This document shows, one piece after another, positions 1 through 8,280 of a stretch of 64,000 bases of DNA. The stretch spans positions 206,897-270,896 of the forward strand of contig NZ_JACRVU010000003.1 of the NCBI RefSeq assembly GCF_018811945.1, in the 5' to 3' direction. Within the stretch, counting starts at the first letter, position 1. Every line of letters begins with the position of its first letter. The position numbers and the translations under genes are program-made. The notes below the pieces were generated by a model. It was given only the letters and a program-made list of their open reading frames with translations, searched no databases and was not told where the DNA came from. The DNA is from Gluconobacter sp. P1C6_b. Lineage in GTDB: Bacteria > Pseudomonadota > Alphaproteobacteria > Acetobacterales > Acetobacteraceae.

Positions 1-298
1 TACGGGACGTTCCGTCGTGGTGACGGTCAATGACCGTGGGCCTTTCAACAGCCGCATCATCGACCTGTCCCATGCCGCTGCCGCAAAGATCGGCATGCTC
101 GGCGCGGGCACGGCCCATGTCACGATTGCGAAGATAACGGATATCGCGCCGTCCATGCATCCCGCCACAGAGCCGGAAGTAGCCGAGGCGGATCCTTCGG
201 ACACGAGCGCACAGGCCATTCAGGCGTCAGGAACCAGCATCGCCCCCGCCTCACGGCAGGGCAGCGGCACACATCGTACACCGCACCACCATCACTGA
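1..298 (+). CDS. RlpA-family septal ring lytic transglycosylase, C-terminal part
   Basis: The frame is open from base 2 and has no start in the window, so this is the 3' end of a longer gene. It opens with [15 protein letters not shown] and continues [10 protein letters not shown], the conserved core of the RlpA double-psi beta-barrel domain. RlpA proteins are exported or lipoprotein enzymes that cleave naked glycan strands at the septum. After the barrel come about 50 residues rich in Ala, Pro, Ser and Thr, ending in four histidines. No SPOR domain follows, which is a common variant in Alphaproteobacteria. Family is clear; the missing N-terminus prevents a check for a signal peptide. Confidence 0.85.
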   Translation, partial: TGRSVVVTVNDRGPFNSRIIDLSHAAAAKIGMLGAGTAHVTIAKITDIAPSMHPATEPEVAEADPSDTSAQAIQASGTSIAPASRQGSGTHRTPHHHH

Positions 299-323
299 TC
301 TTTACGGTGGCCTGACCTGACTG

Positions 324-1478
324 TCAGGCCGCCTCGGTCTGAGGAGGAACTTCCTGACTCTGACCCGCCCGGGCTTCGAGGCTGGCATTCAGCTCCGCCC
401 CGAACAGCACCACATAAGCACTCACGAAAAACCACATCATGATGGCGGCCACGGCACCGAGCGGCCCGTAGGTTGCGCCGTAACTCGCGAAATGCGCGAC
501 ATACCATGAGAAACCCAGCGACGTGATGACCCACAGGATGGTCGCCAGTGCCGAACCCGGAAAAATCCAGCGCCACTGCGTATGCACGCGACAGGGCGCA
601 AAGCGGTAGAGCAGTGTCACAGCGATAAAGACGAACAGCAGCATCAGCAGCGGCGCGAGCGTGTGCACGACCATCGGCGCGCCGTAAGAGAGCAGCAGAT
701 CAACCGGAAATGGCGGATCGCTCAGGAAACTGACATGACGCGGCAGGTAATCCACCAGTGCCGGTGCGGCCACCATCAGAGCCAGTGTCAGCGCAGCCCC
801 CAGAATGGCCGTCAGCGTAGTGGACAGTGCGATGGCCTGGAACTTCAGGAAGCTCCGGGTTTCCTGTGCATTATAGGCCATGTTGAGCGCGGAAAGGATC
901 GACTTCGTGCTTGCCGAAGCCGACCACAGGGCGACCGCGAGCGAGAAGATCAGCCCGATCGTCAGTGACGAATGAGGCTGAGAAATCAGTTCGTGAATCC
1001 GGTCCCCGATCAGATCGTAAGCCGAGGGCGGCAGGAGATGCCGGAGGACTTCGAGCTGCGGCTCGACTGTCTGCAGGTCGAACGCCAGACCGTAGAGGGA
1101 AATCAGGCTGGAAATGGCCGGGAAAAGGGAAAGCGTGGCATAGAAGGCGCAACCCGCAGCCGACAACGATGTCTGGCTTGAGCCCACTTCGGCAAACAGA
1201 TGCTTCGCGATGACGCGCCAAGCCGCATGGTGCAGCCGGTCCGGAGACGATGCAGCATCCGAATCAGCCGTGCCTGCCGCAGCAGGTGAATGTCCGGCTT
1301 CCGAAGGTACGGCATGTCCCGACACGGTTCGGGAGCCGGAGAGGGTCGCAGATTCGGGTGTCAAACTCACGCAGGGTGTCCTCGGCAGTTTCCTGTTGGG
1401 GGCAGCAGTCTTGGCGTCTTTGCCGCTTTGTACCGGGCTGTCCGTAACGAACAGTCCGGATTGAACGACATGAGCCAT
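324..1478 (-). CDS. YihY/virulence factor BrkB family inner-membrane protein
   Basis: The 384-residue product has an approximately 80-residue hydrophilic, Ser/Pro-rich N-terminus followed by the YihY/BrkB domain with about six membrane segments. Motifs seen include S-A-A-G-C-A-F-Y-A-T-L-S-L-F-P near the first helix and Y-G-A-T-Y-G-P-L-G-A-V-A-A-I near the end, both hallmarks of the family. The family was once called ribonuclease BN, but that activity belongs to another gene, and its role remains uncertain (envelope or transport). The start is the most upstream ATG; the long N-terminus is unusual, so a later start is possible. It is convergent with the rlpA tail. Confidence 0.85.
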   Translation of the reverse strand: MAHVVQSGLFVTDSPVQSGKDAKTAAPNRKLPRTPCVSLTPESATLSGSRTVSGHAVPSEAGHSPAAAGTADSDAASSPDRLHHAAWRVIAKHLFAEVGSSQTSLSAAGCAFYATLSLFPAISSLISLYGLAFDLQTVEPQLEVLRHLLPPSAYDLIGDRIHELISQPHSSLTIGLIFSLAVALWSASASTKSILSALNMAYNAQETRSFLKFQAIALSTTLTAILGAALTLALMVAAPALVDYLPRHVSFLSDPPFPVDLLLSYGAPMVVHTLAPLLMLLFVFIAVTLLYRFAPCRVHTQWRWIFPGSALATILWVITSLGFSWYVAHFASYGATYGPLGAVAAIMMWFFVSAYVVLFGAELNASLEARAGQSQEVPPQTEAA

Positions 1479-1530
1479 GTACAGACGCGGAAGATGCCTT
1501 CAGCGTTCCGAATTCGCCCTGATTCAGCTC

Positions 1531-1785
1531 ACCAATATTGGTAAAACCATCACAATGCAAAATTATCGGTTGCGTGACGGGTGATTTGGTCTCATATCCC
1601 GCCCTCACGCAGCAACGCACGTGCCACTGGCCCACTCGAGGTTACGCAACGACGTCAAGCGTTCTGGCCTTCAGGAATCCACCCTTTACGGATTCCCGCT
1701 ATTCGCCGGTCCGTTCGACCGTTTCGCAACATACTCGCAGGGCGATATCGTTCCCTGACGAGTCCGGTTCTGGGAATTGAGTGTC
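1531..1785 (+). promoter_or_regulatory. Structured 5' leader of the ornithine decarboxylase gene, candidate speF-type element
   Basis: About 300 bases separate the BrkB gene from the decarboxylase and no ORF there is credible. The region starts with a perfect 12-bp palindrome, ACCAATATTGGT (1531-1542). A possible promoter follows: TTGGTA at 1539 and AATTAT at 1561. A long hairpin comes next (TGCGTGA 1571-1577 with TCACGCA 1605-1611, plus an inner GGG/CCC), then a second one (GGAATCC 1674-1680 with GGATTCC 1690-1696). Alphaproteobacterial ornithine decarboxylase genes are known to carry the speF leader motif. Assignment here is by position and dyads only; the motif was not matched. Confidence 0.35.
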
Positions 1786-2925
1786 ATGACTCCCAAAATC
1801 ACCCGCTTCCTTGCCGAGCAGCAGCCGGCAACCCCTTGCCTCGTCGTCGATCTCGACGTCGTCGGGGCGCATTACCGTGCCCTGCACGATGCGCTCCCGG
1901 AAGCGAAAATCTATTACGCCATCAAGGCCAACCCGGCCCCGGCCATCCTCGACCGCCTCGTTGCCCTGGGCTCGTCCTTCGATGTCGCATCCCCTGCGGA
2001 AATCCGGATGTGCCTGGACGCCGGCGCGACACCGGACCGGATTTCCTACGGCAACACGCTGAAGAAAGCCGAGTGGATCCGCGAAGCGCATGATCTGGGC
2101 ATCAGCCTGTTCGTTTTCGACAGCATCGAAGAACTGGAAAAGCTTGCAAAGCATGCTCCTGGTGCGCGCGTTTTTTGCCGCCTCGCAGTCGAGAACGAAG
2201 GCGCGGACTGGCCCCTGTCGCGCAAGTTCGGCACCACGCTGAGCAACGCGCGCGCGCTGATGCTGCGTACCCGTGAACTGGGCCTGAAGCCTTACGGCCT
2301 GTCCTTCCATGTCGGCAGCCAGCAGACGGGAGTTGCCGCCTACGATCATGCAATCGCCAAGGCTGCAGGGCTTTATCATGACCTGCGCGCGCAGGGTGTC
2401 GACCTTCAGATGCTCAATCTGGGTGGTGGATTCCCGACGCATTACCGCGAGAACGTGCCCTCTGTTCAGGATTTCGCCGACACGATCCATGCGTCCCTCA
2501 AAACGCATTTCCCGGACGGTGCTCCTGAAATCCTGCTGGAGCCGGGCCGCTACATGGTCGGGCAGTCCGGCGTGGTGTCGAGCGAGGTCATTCTCGTCAG
2601 TCGCCGCGGCGGCGCCGTAACTGATCCGCGCTGGGTCTATCTTGATATCGGACGCTTCGGTGGCCTGGCCGAGACGGAAGGTGAAGCCATCCGCTACACT
2701 TTCCGCACGTCCCGCGATTCAGAGGATGCCACCCGCTCTCCCTGCGTGGTCGCCGGCCCAAGCTGCGACGGCGTGGACATCATGTACGAGAAGAACCGAA
2801 TCCCGCTACCGGACTCTCTGGAATGTGGGGACCGCGTCGAGATCCTCGCCACGGGCGCGTATGTCTCGACCTACTGCTCCATCGGCTTCAACGGCTTCCC
2901 GCCGCTGACTGAATATTACATCTGA
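1786..2925 (+). CDS. Type III PLP-dependent ornithine (or lysine/ornithine) decarboxylase
   Basis: The 379-residue protein is a fold-III (alanine racemase-like barrel) decarboxylase that makes putrescine from ornithine. Visible motifs are Y-A-I-K-A-N-P with the PLP lysine at about K47, H-V-G-S-Q at about 175, L-G-G-G-F-P near 213, E-P-G-R-Y near 252 and G-P-S-C-D-G-V-D with the catalytic cysteine at about 327. Residues C-D-G-V-D and the short length fit the bacterial ornithine/lysine branch better than diaminopimelate or arginine decarboxylases. ATG 1786 is preferred over an in-frame TTG at 1777 because GGGA at 1772 gives sensible spacing. Substrate preference between ornithine and lysine cannot be read from sequence alone. 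Confidence 0.9.
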   Translation: MTPKITRFLAEQQPATPCLVVDLDVVGAHYRALHDALPEAKIYYAIKANPAPAILDRLVALGSSFDVASPAEIRMCLDAGATPDRISYGNTLKKAEWIREAHDLGISLFVFDSIEELEKLAKHAPGARVFCRLAVENEGADWPLSRKFGTTLSNARALMLRTRELGLKPYGLSFHVGSQQTGVAAYDHAIAKAAGLYHDLRAQGVDLQMLNLGGGFPTHYRENVPSVQDFADTIHASLKTHFPDGAPEILLEPGRYMVGQSGVVSSEVILVSRRGGAVTDPRWVYLDIGRFGGLAETEGEAIRYTFRTSRDSEDATRSPCVVAGPSCDGVDIMYEKNRIPLPDSLECGDRVEILATGAYVSTYCSIGFNGFPPLTEYYI

Positions 2926-2930
2926 AAACG

Positions 2931-2966
2931 GCCTCTCCGGACCAATCGGGGTCCGGAGGCATTTTC
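2931..2966 (+). terminator. Rho-independent terminator after the decarboxylase gene
   Basis: A hairpin with arms GCCTCTCCGGACC and GGTCCGGAGGC (one mismatch, four-base loop) is followed by the T-rich stretch ATTTTCCTTT. It begins six bases after the stop codon. Confidence 0.75.
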
Positions 2967-3055
2967 CTTTACCCGTCTCTCTGGACGCAGGTGTGAAGCC
3001 TGCCGATATGGGACAGACAGGCATTCCTGTCTGTCATCCAGGGGAAGGTTTTTTC

Positions 3056-3262
3056 ATGAAGCTCAGCGCACGTAACCAGCTCAAGGGCCGGATCACGAAT
3101 ATTCTCAAGGGCGCGACGACGTCCCACATCACCATCGATGTCAACGGCACGGTCATCACCAGCGCCATTACCAACGAAGCCGTCGCGGATCTTGGCCTCG
3201 AAATCGGCAAAGAGGCCTATGCCGTCATCAAGGCCTCCAGCGTCATGGTCGGCGTAGACTGA
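3056..3262 (+). CDS. Mop/TOBE-domain molybdate- or molybdopterin-binding protein
   Basis: This 68-residue protein is a single TOBE (Mop) domain. It begins M-K-L-S-A-R-N-Q-L-K-G and contains K-G-A-T-T-S-H-I and A-V-I-K-A-S-S-V-M, the standard Mop strand pattern. Such proteins bind molybdate oxyanions, usually as multimers, and act as cytoplasmic molybdenum stores or sensors. ATG 3056 was chosen because GGGGAAGG sits eight bases upstream; a longer frame from 2993 lacks a ribosome site and adds non-family sequence. It lies close to the molybdenum cofactor operon, which supports the role. Confidence 0.9.
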   Translation: MKLSARNQLKGRITNILKGATTSHITIDVNGTVITSAITNEAVADLGLEIGKEAYAVIKASSVMVGVD

Positions 3263-3503
3263 TTGTTCCGCAAGCGCTTCGGGAGCCTAAACTCCTGAAA
3301 GACGCTTCCAGCCCGGACTGGTATCCCAGCGCGGATAGCAGATCATCTGCGGAAATTTCGAGGTTCAGGCAGGCTATCCAGCAGAACCCGACCACTCCGA
3401 CAGCCAGCAGCAGCAGACACACCGTCATGTGTTCCAGCTCCTCAAGTCCCGGACGCTGCGGTGTTGCCCCGTTCCGGGCGGGGCGTCCGCTCAGCGACAT
3501 CAT
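3243..3503 (-). CDS. Small single-span membrane protein, unknown
   Basis: This 86-residue ORF begins with ATGATG overlapping the stop codon of the upstream gene, so the two are probably translationally coupled. It has one strongly hydrophobic stretch (M-T-V-C-L-L-L-L-A-V-G-V-V-G-F) in its middle and a basic, Ser/Arg-rich tail. Its last 20 bases overlap the end of the convergent mop gene. No family was recognised. The reading frame is supported by the coupling and the membrane segment only, so the tail or the whole gene could be spurious. Confidence 0.4.
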   Translation of the reverse strand: MMSLSGRPARNGATPQRPGLEELEHMTVCLLLLAVGVVGFCWIACLNLEISADDLLSALGYQSGLEASFRSLGSRSACGTISLRRP

Positions 3504-4093
3504 CAGTGCATCACCCGGCTGGCGTCATGCGACATGCCAGCATGTAAAGGCCCGCTATCCTGCGGCCACAGAACCCGCATCCGAGACGGGCTGACCGATC
3601 GCCAGCGGTTGATCGAGGACAGCGCCCCTCCCCCCGAAATGGTGGTCTCGTCTTTCAGCAGTTTCTTGGGTAGCCAGTGCCCGGCTCCCCCAAGACAGTC
3701 CGCCAGCAGGGTCAGCGCGGTGGCCAGGCAGCCCTGAACGAACCTGTCGGGGAAGACTTCGGCAAGCAGTACGAAAACCTCGCGCTGGCCCTCGTTCTGG
3801 GCTGCGATGATCCCTCGCAGGAAACGTTCCTCCAGAGAGGTCAGGGACTGCATGCCCGGTGCGTTCACCGCAAGGCGTGGCTGATCCGCAACCTTCAGAA
3901 GATGGGTGGCGTCCGCAAAAGCCCCTTCCGCGGCATCAAGGGCCGGGCGAAAACAGGCGGGAAACAGACCATCAGTCGTTTTTGTCTCGGGACAGCTTGG
4001 CAAGCGGTAATGGCTGATGAGGCAGCGGATACTCCACAGCGCGAGCCGTTCACAGCAGCAGAGGTCGGACAGGGAAAGCGACAGCCGTGTCAT
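3503..4093 (-). CDS. Unknown protein preceded by a Fur-like box
   Basis: The 196-residue product was not recognised. It starts M-T-R-L-S-L-S-L-S-D-L-C-C-C-E-R, with a cysteine cluster near the N-terminus, and is then a mixed helical, Leu/Ala-rich soluble-looking protein. ATG 4093 was selected because GGAG lies seven bases before it; an upstream in-frame extension to 4177 crosses the Fur-like box and is unlikely to be coding. The box 37 bases upstream suggests induction under iron limitation. The small membrane protein gene follows with overlapping stop and start. A role in iron acquisition or iron sparing is inferred from context only. Confidence 0.6.
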   Translation of the reverse strand: MTRLSLSLSDLCCCERLALWSIRCLISHYRLPSCPETKTTDGLFPACFRPALDAAEGAFADATHLLKVADQPRLAVNAPGMQSLTSLEERFLRGIIAAQNEGQREVFVLLAEVFPDRFVQGCLATALTLLADCLGGAGHWLPKKLLKDETTISGGGALSSINRWRSVSPSRMRVLWPQDSGPLHAGMSHDASRVMH

Positions 4094-4129
4094 GGGAAAA
4101 CTCCGAATCAGCAGAACCGGAGTCACCCT

Positions 4130-4150
4130 AATTGAGAATGATTTGCAATT
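4130..4150 (-). promoter_or_regulatory. Fur-box-like operator
   Basis: The site has the dyad AATTG-N11-CAATT with GAGAATGAT in its centre. Read on the minus strand it gives GCAAATCATTCTCAATT, very close to Fur sites such as GCAAATGATTCTCATTT. It ends 37 bases upstream of the start at 4093, where a repressor would block transcription. The sequence around it is AT-rich, as expected of a promoter. Confidence 0.65.
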
Positions 4151-4205
4151 ACAACTTAAAAACGCTCCGCAGGGCATAAAGATACGGCCCTGCGGAAACG
4201 CTCAG

Positions 4206-4712
4206 TCAGTGATGATGGTGGCCGCAGCTTCCATGATCGTGGCCGTGGTCAGGGTCATGCGTCCCGGTCTCCGAGGCGCGCGGCGCGCTCTGGCAGTGAT
4301 GACAGGCCACCCATTCGGCATCCCCGTCCAGATAATGCTCTTTCTTCCAGATGGGCACCCGGTGCTTGATCTCGTCGATGATGTAACGACAGGCGCGGAA
4401 CGCCGCATCCCGGTGAGGTGCCGACACGCCGATCCAGACCGCGACATCCCCGACCTTCAGGCTCCCCGTGCGGTGCATCGCCACGGCCTGGCTGATCTCG
4501 AAACGCTCCAGCGCCTCGGCCACGATCCGCTCGCCTTCAAGCTGGGCCAGCGCCTCATAGGATTCATATTCCAGACCATCCACCGGACGGCCCTCGTTCC
4601 TGTTACGGACCCAGCCTTCAAAGGTGCAGAATCCACCTGCCTCGGCCAGATGCAGATCCTCACGCAGCATGTTCAGATCCACGGGCGCGGACGCCATGCG
4701 AAAGCGGCTCAT
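4206..4712 (-). CDS. moaE: Molybdopterin synthase catalytic subunit MoaE with His-rich tail
   Basis: MoaE is the large subunit of molybdopterin synthase and, with thiocarboxylated MoaD, converts cPMP to molybdopterin in the cytoplasm. The 168-residue protein shows G-F-C-T-F-E-G-W-V-R-N at about 27-37, V-A-M-H-R-T-G near 77-83 and I-K-H-R-V-P-I-W-K-K-E-H-Y at 115-127, which holds the two catalytic lysines. The start at 4712 overlaps the stop of the upstream mobA/moaD gene as ATGA. The last 17 residues are unusual, with eight His and a C-H-H-C motif just before, suggesting a metal-binding appendage. It is the last gene of the moeA-to-moaE operon. Confidence 0.95.
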   Translation of the reverse strand: MSRFRMASAPVDLNMLREDLHLAEAGGFCTFEGWVRNRNEGRPVDGLEYESYEALAQLEGERIVAEALERFEISQAVAMHRTGSLKVGDVAVWIGVSAPHRDAAFRACRYIIDEIKHRVPIWKKEHYLDGDAEWVACHHCQSAPRASETGTHDPDHGHDHGSCGHHHH

Positions 4713-5548
4713 CCGCCCGTCACCGGCGGGATGAACACGATATGGTCCCCGTCCTTCAAAGCCTGTGTCCAGGGCGCGAAATCGCCGTTGATCGCCACGC
4801 GGAGCTTCGAGGCTTCGAACGGAAAGGCGTATTTTTCGCGGAGCTCCTCGTAAAGCGGTCCCACGGTCACGCATGCAGTCTCAAGCGACTGTTCGCGCGT
4901 TCCGGCCAATTCCCGTAGTTGCGCGAAATATTCCAGTGTCAGACGAATCATCGGCCCTCCCGGCAGATCCTTCAGACGCCGGGCCGCATCGTCGCGTTCC
5001 TCCGGCGTGTTGATGTTATCGAGCGCACCACGCCGATGCGGTTCCAACAGCTTCGTCGGGCTGTTGATCAGGAGCTTACGCGGGCAGATCCGCCCACCCA
5101 CGACCTGCTTTTCCAGTCGATCGAGCGCTTCCGGCTCCCAGATGGCGCAGAGCGGCTCCGGCAGACCATCAAACTCGCTACGATAGGACACTGCGACATG
5201 GCATGCGTCCCGCGCTGCAATCAGGGTATCGAGCGTGCCCCGGTCCAGCATCGGCAGATCACAGGCCAGAACCAGCCAGGCCACACCCGGATAAGCCCGA
5301 TGGGCCGACAGCAGACCCGCCGCCGGTCCATCGACGTCCACCGCATCGACAATCTGTGGAAAGCTGGACCGCAGAGGATCGGCCGTCTGGTCCGGCCTCA
5401 CCGAGACGAAGCATTTTTCCACCAAAGGAGACAGGACGTCGAACGCCACCTGAAGCTGCGGCTTGCCGTGATAGTCGAGCGCGGCCTTGTCCGTTCCCAT
5501 GCGTTTGCTGGCACCGCCCGCAAGGATCAGACCGTAAAGTGGTGTCAT
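4709..5548 (-). CDS. MobA-like nucleotidyltransferase fused to MoaD
   Basis: One 279-codon frame carries two Moco proteins. Residues 1 to about 193 are a MobA-type guanylyltransferase: L-I-L-A-G-G-A-S-K-R-M-G-T-D-K at 8-22 is the GTP-binding loop and L-A-C-D-L-P-M at 94-100 the metal site. Residues 200-279 are a complete MoaD ubiquitin-like sulfur carrier ending in the essential Gly-Gly. MobA attaches GMP to molybdopterin; MoaD donates sulfur to MoaE. Methionine 200 (4949-4951) follows GGGAGG closely, so free MoaD could also be made by internal initiation. The gene overlaps moaC upstream and moaE downstream by four bases each. Confidence 0.93.
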   Translation of the reverse strand: MTPLYGLILAGGASKRMGTDKAALDYHGKPQLQVAFDVLSPLVEKCFVSVRPDQTADPLRSSFPQIVDAVDVDGPAAGLLSAHRAYPGVAWLVLACDLPMLDRGTLDTLIAARDACHVAVSYRSEFDGLPEPLCAIWEPEALDRLEKQVVGGRICPRKLLINSPTKLLEPHRRGALDNINTPEERDDAARRLKDLPGGPMIRLTLEYFAQLRELAGTREQSLETACVTVGPLYEELREKYAFPFEASKLRVAINGDFAPWTQALKDGDHIVFIPPVTGG

Positions 5549-6027
5549 GATTCAATCCGCTGGAAGTCGCGTTTTCCGCCGGCCTTGCCCATCAGCCGCA
5601 CTTCACGAATGACCATGTCATGGGACATGGCCTTGCACATATCATAGATCGTAAGCGCGGCCACGGAGGCACCCGTCAGCGCTTCCATTTCCACGCCCGT
5701 GCGCCCCTTGCAAGACACGCGGCAGTCGATTACCGCCTCATCACCTTCGATCGTGATGTCCACCCGACAGCCACTGAGCGACAGCGGATGACACAGCGGA
5801 ATCAGCTGCGACGTCGATTTCACGCCCATCACGCCCGCAATCTGCGCCACGGTCAGCACCGCACCCTTGGCCGTCATGAACCCGGCATCCGACAGGGTCC
5901 GCGCCATCTCGGACGGGAAAACCAGACGTGCCTGGGCATGAGCGCTGCGTTCGGTCACATCCTTGCCGCTGATATCGACCATGCGCGGATCCTCGCCGCG
6001 CTCGTTGACATGGGTGAGCGTCTTCAT
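5545..6027 (-). CDS. moaC: Cyclic pyranopterin monophosphate synthase MoaC
   Basis: MoaC turns the MoaA product 3',8-cH2GTP into cyclic pyranopterin monophosphate. The 160-residue length is standard. Conserved blocks are M-V-D-I-S-G-K near 16-22, L-I-P-L-C-H-P-L near 75-82, G-R-T-G-V-E-M-E-A-L-T near 108-118 and the active-site D-M-C-K at 129-132. It lies between moaA (33-base gap) and the mobA/moaD fusion (four-base overlap), so it is in the middle of the operon. Confidence 0.96.
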   Translation of the reverse strand: MKTLTHVNERGEDPRMVDISGKDVTERSAHAQARLVFPSEMARTLSDAGFMTAKGAVLTVAQIAGVMGVKSTSQLIPLCHPLSLSGCRVDITIEGDEAVIDCRVSCKGRTGVEMEALTGASVAALTIYDMCKAMSHDMVIREVRLMGKAGGKRDFQRIES

Positions 6028-6059
6028 TGTCTTCGATCTCCCGGTCGGGTCACCTAATT

Positions 6060-7094
6060 CTAACCGCCGATATAGTTCATCTCGATGCGGCGTCGTGCTG
6101 GCGCATCCGAAGAGGCGGCCCGCTCCTCACTATACCTGTCCGTCCGGCCGCGCCACACCCCGGCCAGAAGGTCCCGCAGAGCTGCGTCATCCGCATCGCT
6201 ACGCAGAAGCGTGCGGAGATCCGTCCCTTCCGAGGCGAACAGACAGGTATAAAGCTGCCCTTCCGACGACAGGCGGGCGCGAGAACAGTCTCCGCAGAAC
6301 GGCGCCGTGACGGAAGAAATGAAACCAACTTCTCCGGCCCCGTCGCAATAGCGGTACCGCTGCGCCACTTCCCCGCGATAATGCGCATCCACCGGCTCAA
6401 GCGGCCAGCACGCATCAATCCGCTCGCGCAGTTCACGGGACGGGACCACTTCGGCGCGCTCCCAGTGATTGCGCGTTCCAACATCCATGTATTCGATGAA
6501 GCGCAGCACGACCCCGGTATGACGAAAGCGTTCGGCCAGAGCCTCGACACCCGCATCGCTCAGCCCGCGCTGAATGACGGTATTGAGCTTCACACCTCCG
6601 GAAAATCCAGCCTGTGTGGCACTGTCGATCGCCTCCAGAACCGGTTCAAGCTGCGCCCGGCCGCCACTCATCCGCGCAAACACTGCCGGATCCAGACTGT
6701 CGAGACTGACCGTCACGCGGTTCAGCCCGGCCTCTTTCAGATCCCGCACATGCCGCTCCAGCAGGACGCCATTGGTGGTCAGGGCAATGTCTTCCACACC
6801 CTCAATGGCGGCCAGACGCGCTACGAGTTCCGGCAGTTTTGGACGCAGCAGCGGCTCCCCACCCGTCAGGCGCAGCTTGCGGACGCCGAGCGAGACCGCC
6901 ACACGCGCAACACGTTCGATCTCGTCGAAGCTCAGGCGTTCTTTCGGTTCCAGAAAGCGGAAATGTTCGTGATAGGTCGCTTCCGGCATGCAGTAGGGGC
7001 AACGGAAATTGCAGCGGTCCATGACGGAAATCCGCAGATCATGCAGCGGACGGCTGAAGCGATCTGCCAGAACAGGCGTCTGGTTACCAGCCAT
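6060..7094 (-). CDS. moaA: GTP 3',8-cyclase MoaA (radical SAM)
   Basis: MoaA performs the first committed step of Moco synthesis, converting GTP to 3',8-cH2GTP. The 344-residue protein has the radical-SAM cluster motif C-N-F-R-C-P-Y-C at 28-35, T-G-G-E-P-L-L further on, and the C-terminal cluster motif C-G-D-C-S-R-A-R-L. It ends in Gly-Gly, which is required in this family. ATG 7094 was chosen because the family N-terminus begins just after it; the frame is open to 7235 but that part overlaps moeA and is not MoaA-like. Its start overlaps the moeA stop by 11 bases. Confidence 0.95.
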   Translation of the reverse strand: MAGNQTPVLADRFSRPLHDLRISVMDRCNFRCPYCMPEATYHEHFRFLEPKERLSFDEIERVARVAVSLGVRKLRLTGGEPLLRPKLPELVARLAAIEGVEDIALTTNGVLLERHVRDLKEAGLNRVTVSLDSLDPAVFARMSGGRAQLEPVLEAIDSATQAGFSGGVKLNTVIQRGLSDAGVEALAERFRHTGVVLRFIEYMDVGTRNHWERAEVVPSRELRERIDACWPLEPVDAHYRGEVAQRYRYCDGAGEVGFISSVTAPFCGDCSRARLSSEGQLYTCLFASEGTDLRTLLRSDADDAALRDLLAGVWRGRTDRYSEERAASSDAPARRRIEMNYIGG

Positions 7095-8280
7095 GAAACA
7101 TCGCAGCTGTTCCACGGGGAGCCACACCTTCACCGCGCGGCAGTTCCATAAATCCGTCCGTAGACGCCAGGAAACTGAAATCACCGGAGGTCGGCATCGG
7201 GCACGGCGTTGCGAGAGCCTGTCCCGTAGCGTCATGACGGAGTTTGACCGGCAGAAACCGGGTGAGCGTCGGGATCAGATCGGCTTCTGCATCGAGCATG
7301 ACCGTGTAAGGCTCGGGACGGCAGAGCCCCTGTCCGGCCAGAAGCATGGGCATGACATAACGCACGCCGCAGGTCGTGGCAGACACCGGATTGCCCGGCA
7401 GACCGAACACGCGCTGTCCCTCTGGCCCCACACCAAACCACAGCGGCTTGCCCGGACGCTGTGCCACCTTGTGGAAGACCCGCTCCACCCCGATTTTCGA
7501 CAGCGCTTTGGGGACATGATCGAACGCCCCCATCGACACACCGCCGCTCAGGATCAGGACGTCATGACGCGAGAGCTGTTCGCGCAGGGCCACGACCGTC
7601 TCCGCAAGATCATCGGGTACAACGGACCGCTCGATGCAGTTGAACCCGCGCGACAGCAGAGCACCCGTCAGGGCATATTCGTTGGAGCGCCGGATTTCCC
7701 AGTCCCGCACAGGGGCGCTGACATCCACAAGCTCATCGCCCGTCGCCACGATCCCGATAGACGGAATCCGCGATACGCTGACCTGCGCATGACCATTTCC
7801 CGCCAGAACCGCGAGGGCGGGGCCATCAAGGCGCTGGCCTGGCGCGAGGAGTTCCGTTCCTGCGGCACAGTCGGACCCCCGGCGATGGATGAACTGCCCC
7901 TTGCGCGGCTCATAATCCTCTTCAAAGCGAATCAGCCGACCTTCACGCACAAGACGTTCGACCGGAACAACCGTATCCGCACCGTCTGGCAGCACGGCAC
8001 CCGTCATGACTTCGAGGCAGACATGCCCCTCCGGCAATACCTGCCCGGGTGCCCCGGCACGCTGGATTCCGTGCGATATCAGCGTCGGACCGCTCCCGTG
8101 GCGGAAGGCAATGCCGTCCATCATCACCCGGTCATAGGGTGGCTGGGCGCGTTCGGCGCGGACCGTCTGCCGGAGGATGCGCCCGGCCGCCATCGTCAGA
8201 TCAACCGTCTCGGTCCCGAAGCTACCGGCATAATCCAGCACAAGCTCCATGGCCCGTGTAACGCTCAGGAGTTCACTCAT
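7084..8280 (-). CDS. moeA: Molybdopterin molybdenumtransferase MoeA
   Basis: MoeA inserts molybdate into adenylylated molybdopterin. The 398-residue length is normal. Seen in order: the N-terminal domain with P-P-Y-D-R-V-M-M-D-G-I-A-F (about 42-54), the hinge G-A-V-L-P-D-G-A-D-T-V-V-P-V-E, the MoCF-type core S-G-G-V-S-M-G-A-F-D-H-V with the catalytic Asp, and F-G-L-P-G-N-P-V-S. It is the first gene of the leftward operon. The 169-base gap to the divergent xdhC gene must contain both promoters. Confidence 0.95.
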   Translation of the reverse strand: MSELLSVTRAMELVLDYAGSFGTETVDLTMAAGRILRQTVRAERAQPPYDRVMMDGIAFRHGSGPTLISHGIQRAGAPGQVLPEGHVCLEVMTGAVLPDGADTVVPVERLVREGRLIRFEEDYEPRKGQFIHRRGSDCAAGTELLAPGQRLDGPALAVLAGNGHAQVSVSRIPSIGIVATGDELVDVSAPVRDWEIRRSNEYALTGALLSRGFNCIERSVVPDDLAETVVALREQLSRHDVLILSGGVSMGAFDHVPKALSKIGVERVFHKVAQRPGKPLWFGVGPEGQRVFGLPGNPVSATTCGVRYVMPMLLAGQGLCRPEPYTVMLDAEADLIPTLTRFLPVKLRHDATGQALATPCPMPTSGDFSFLASTDGFMELPRGEGVAPRGTAAMFHGW

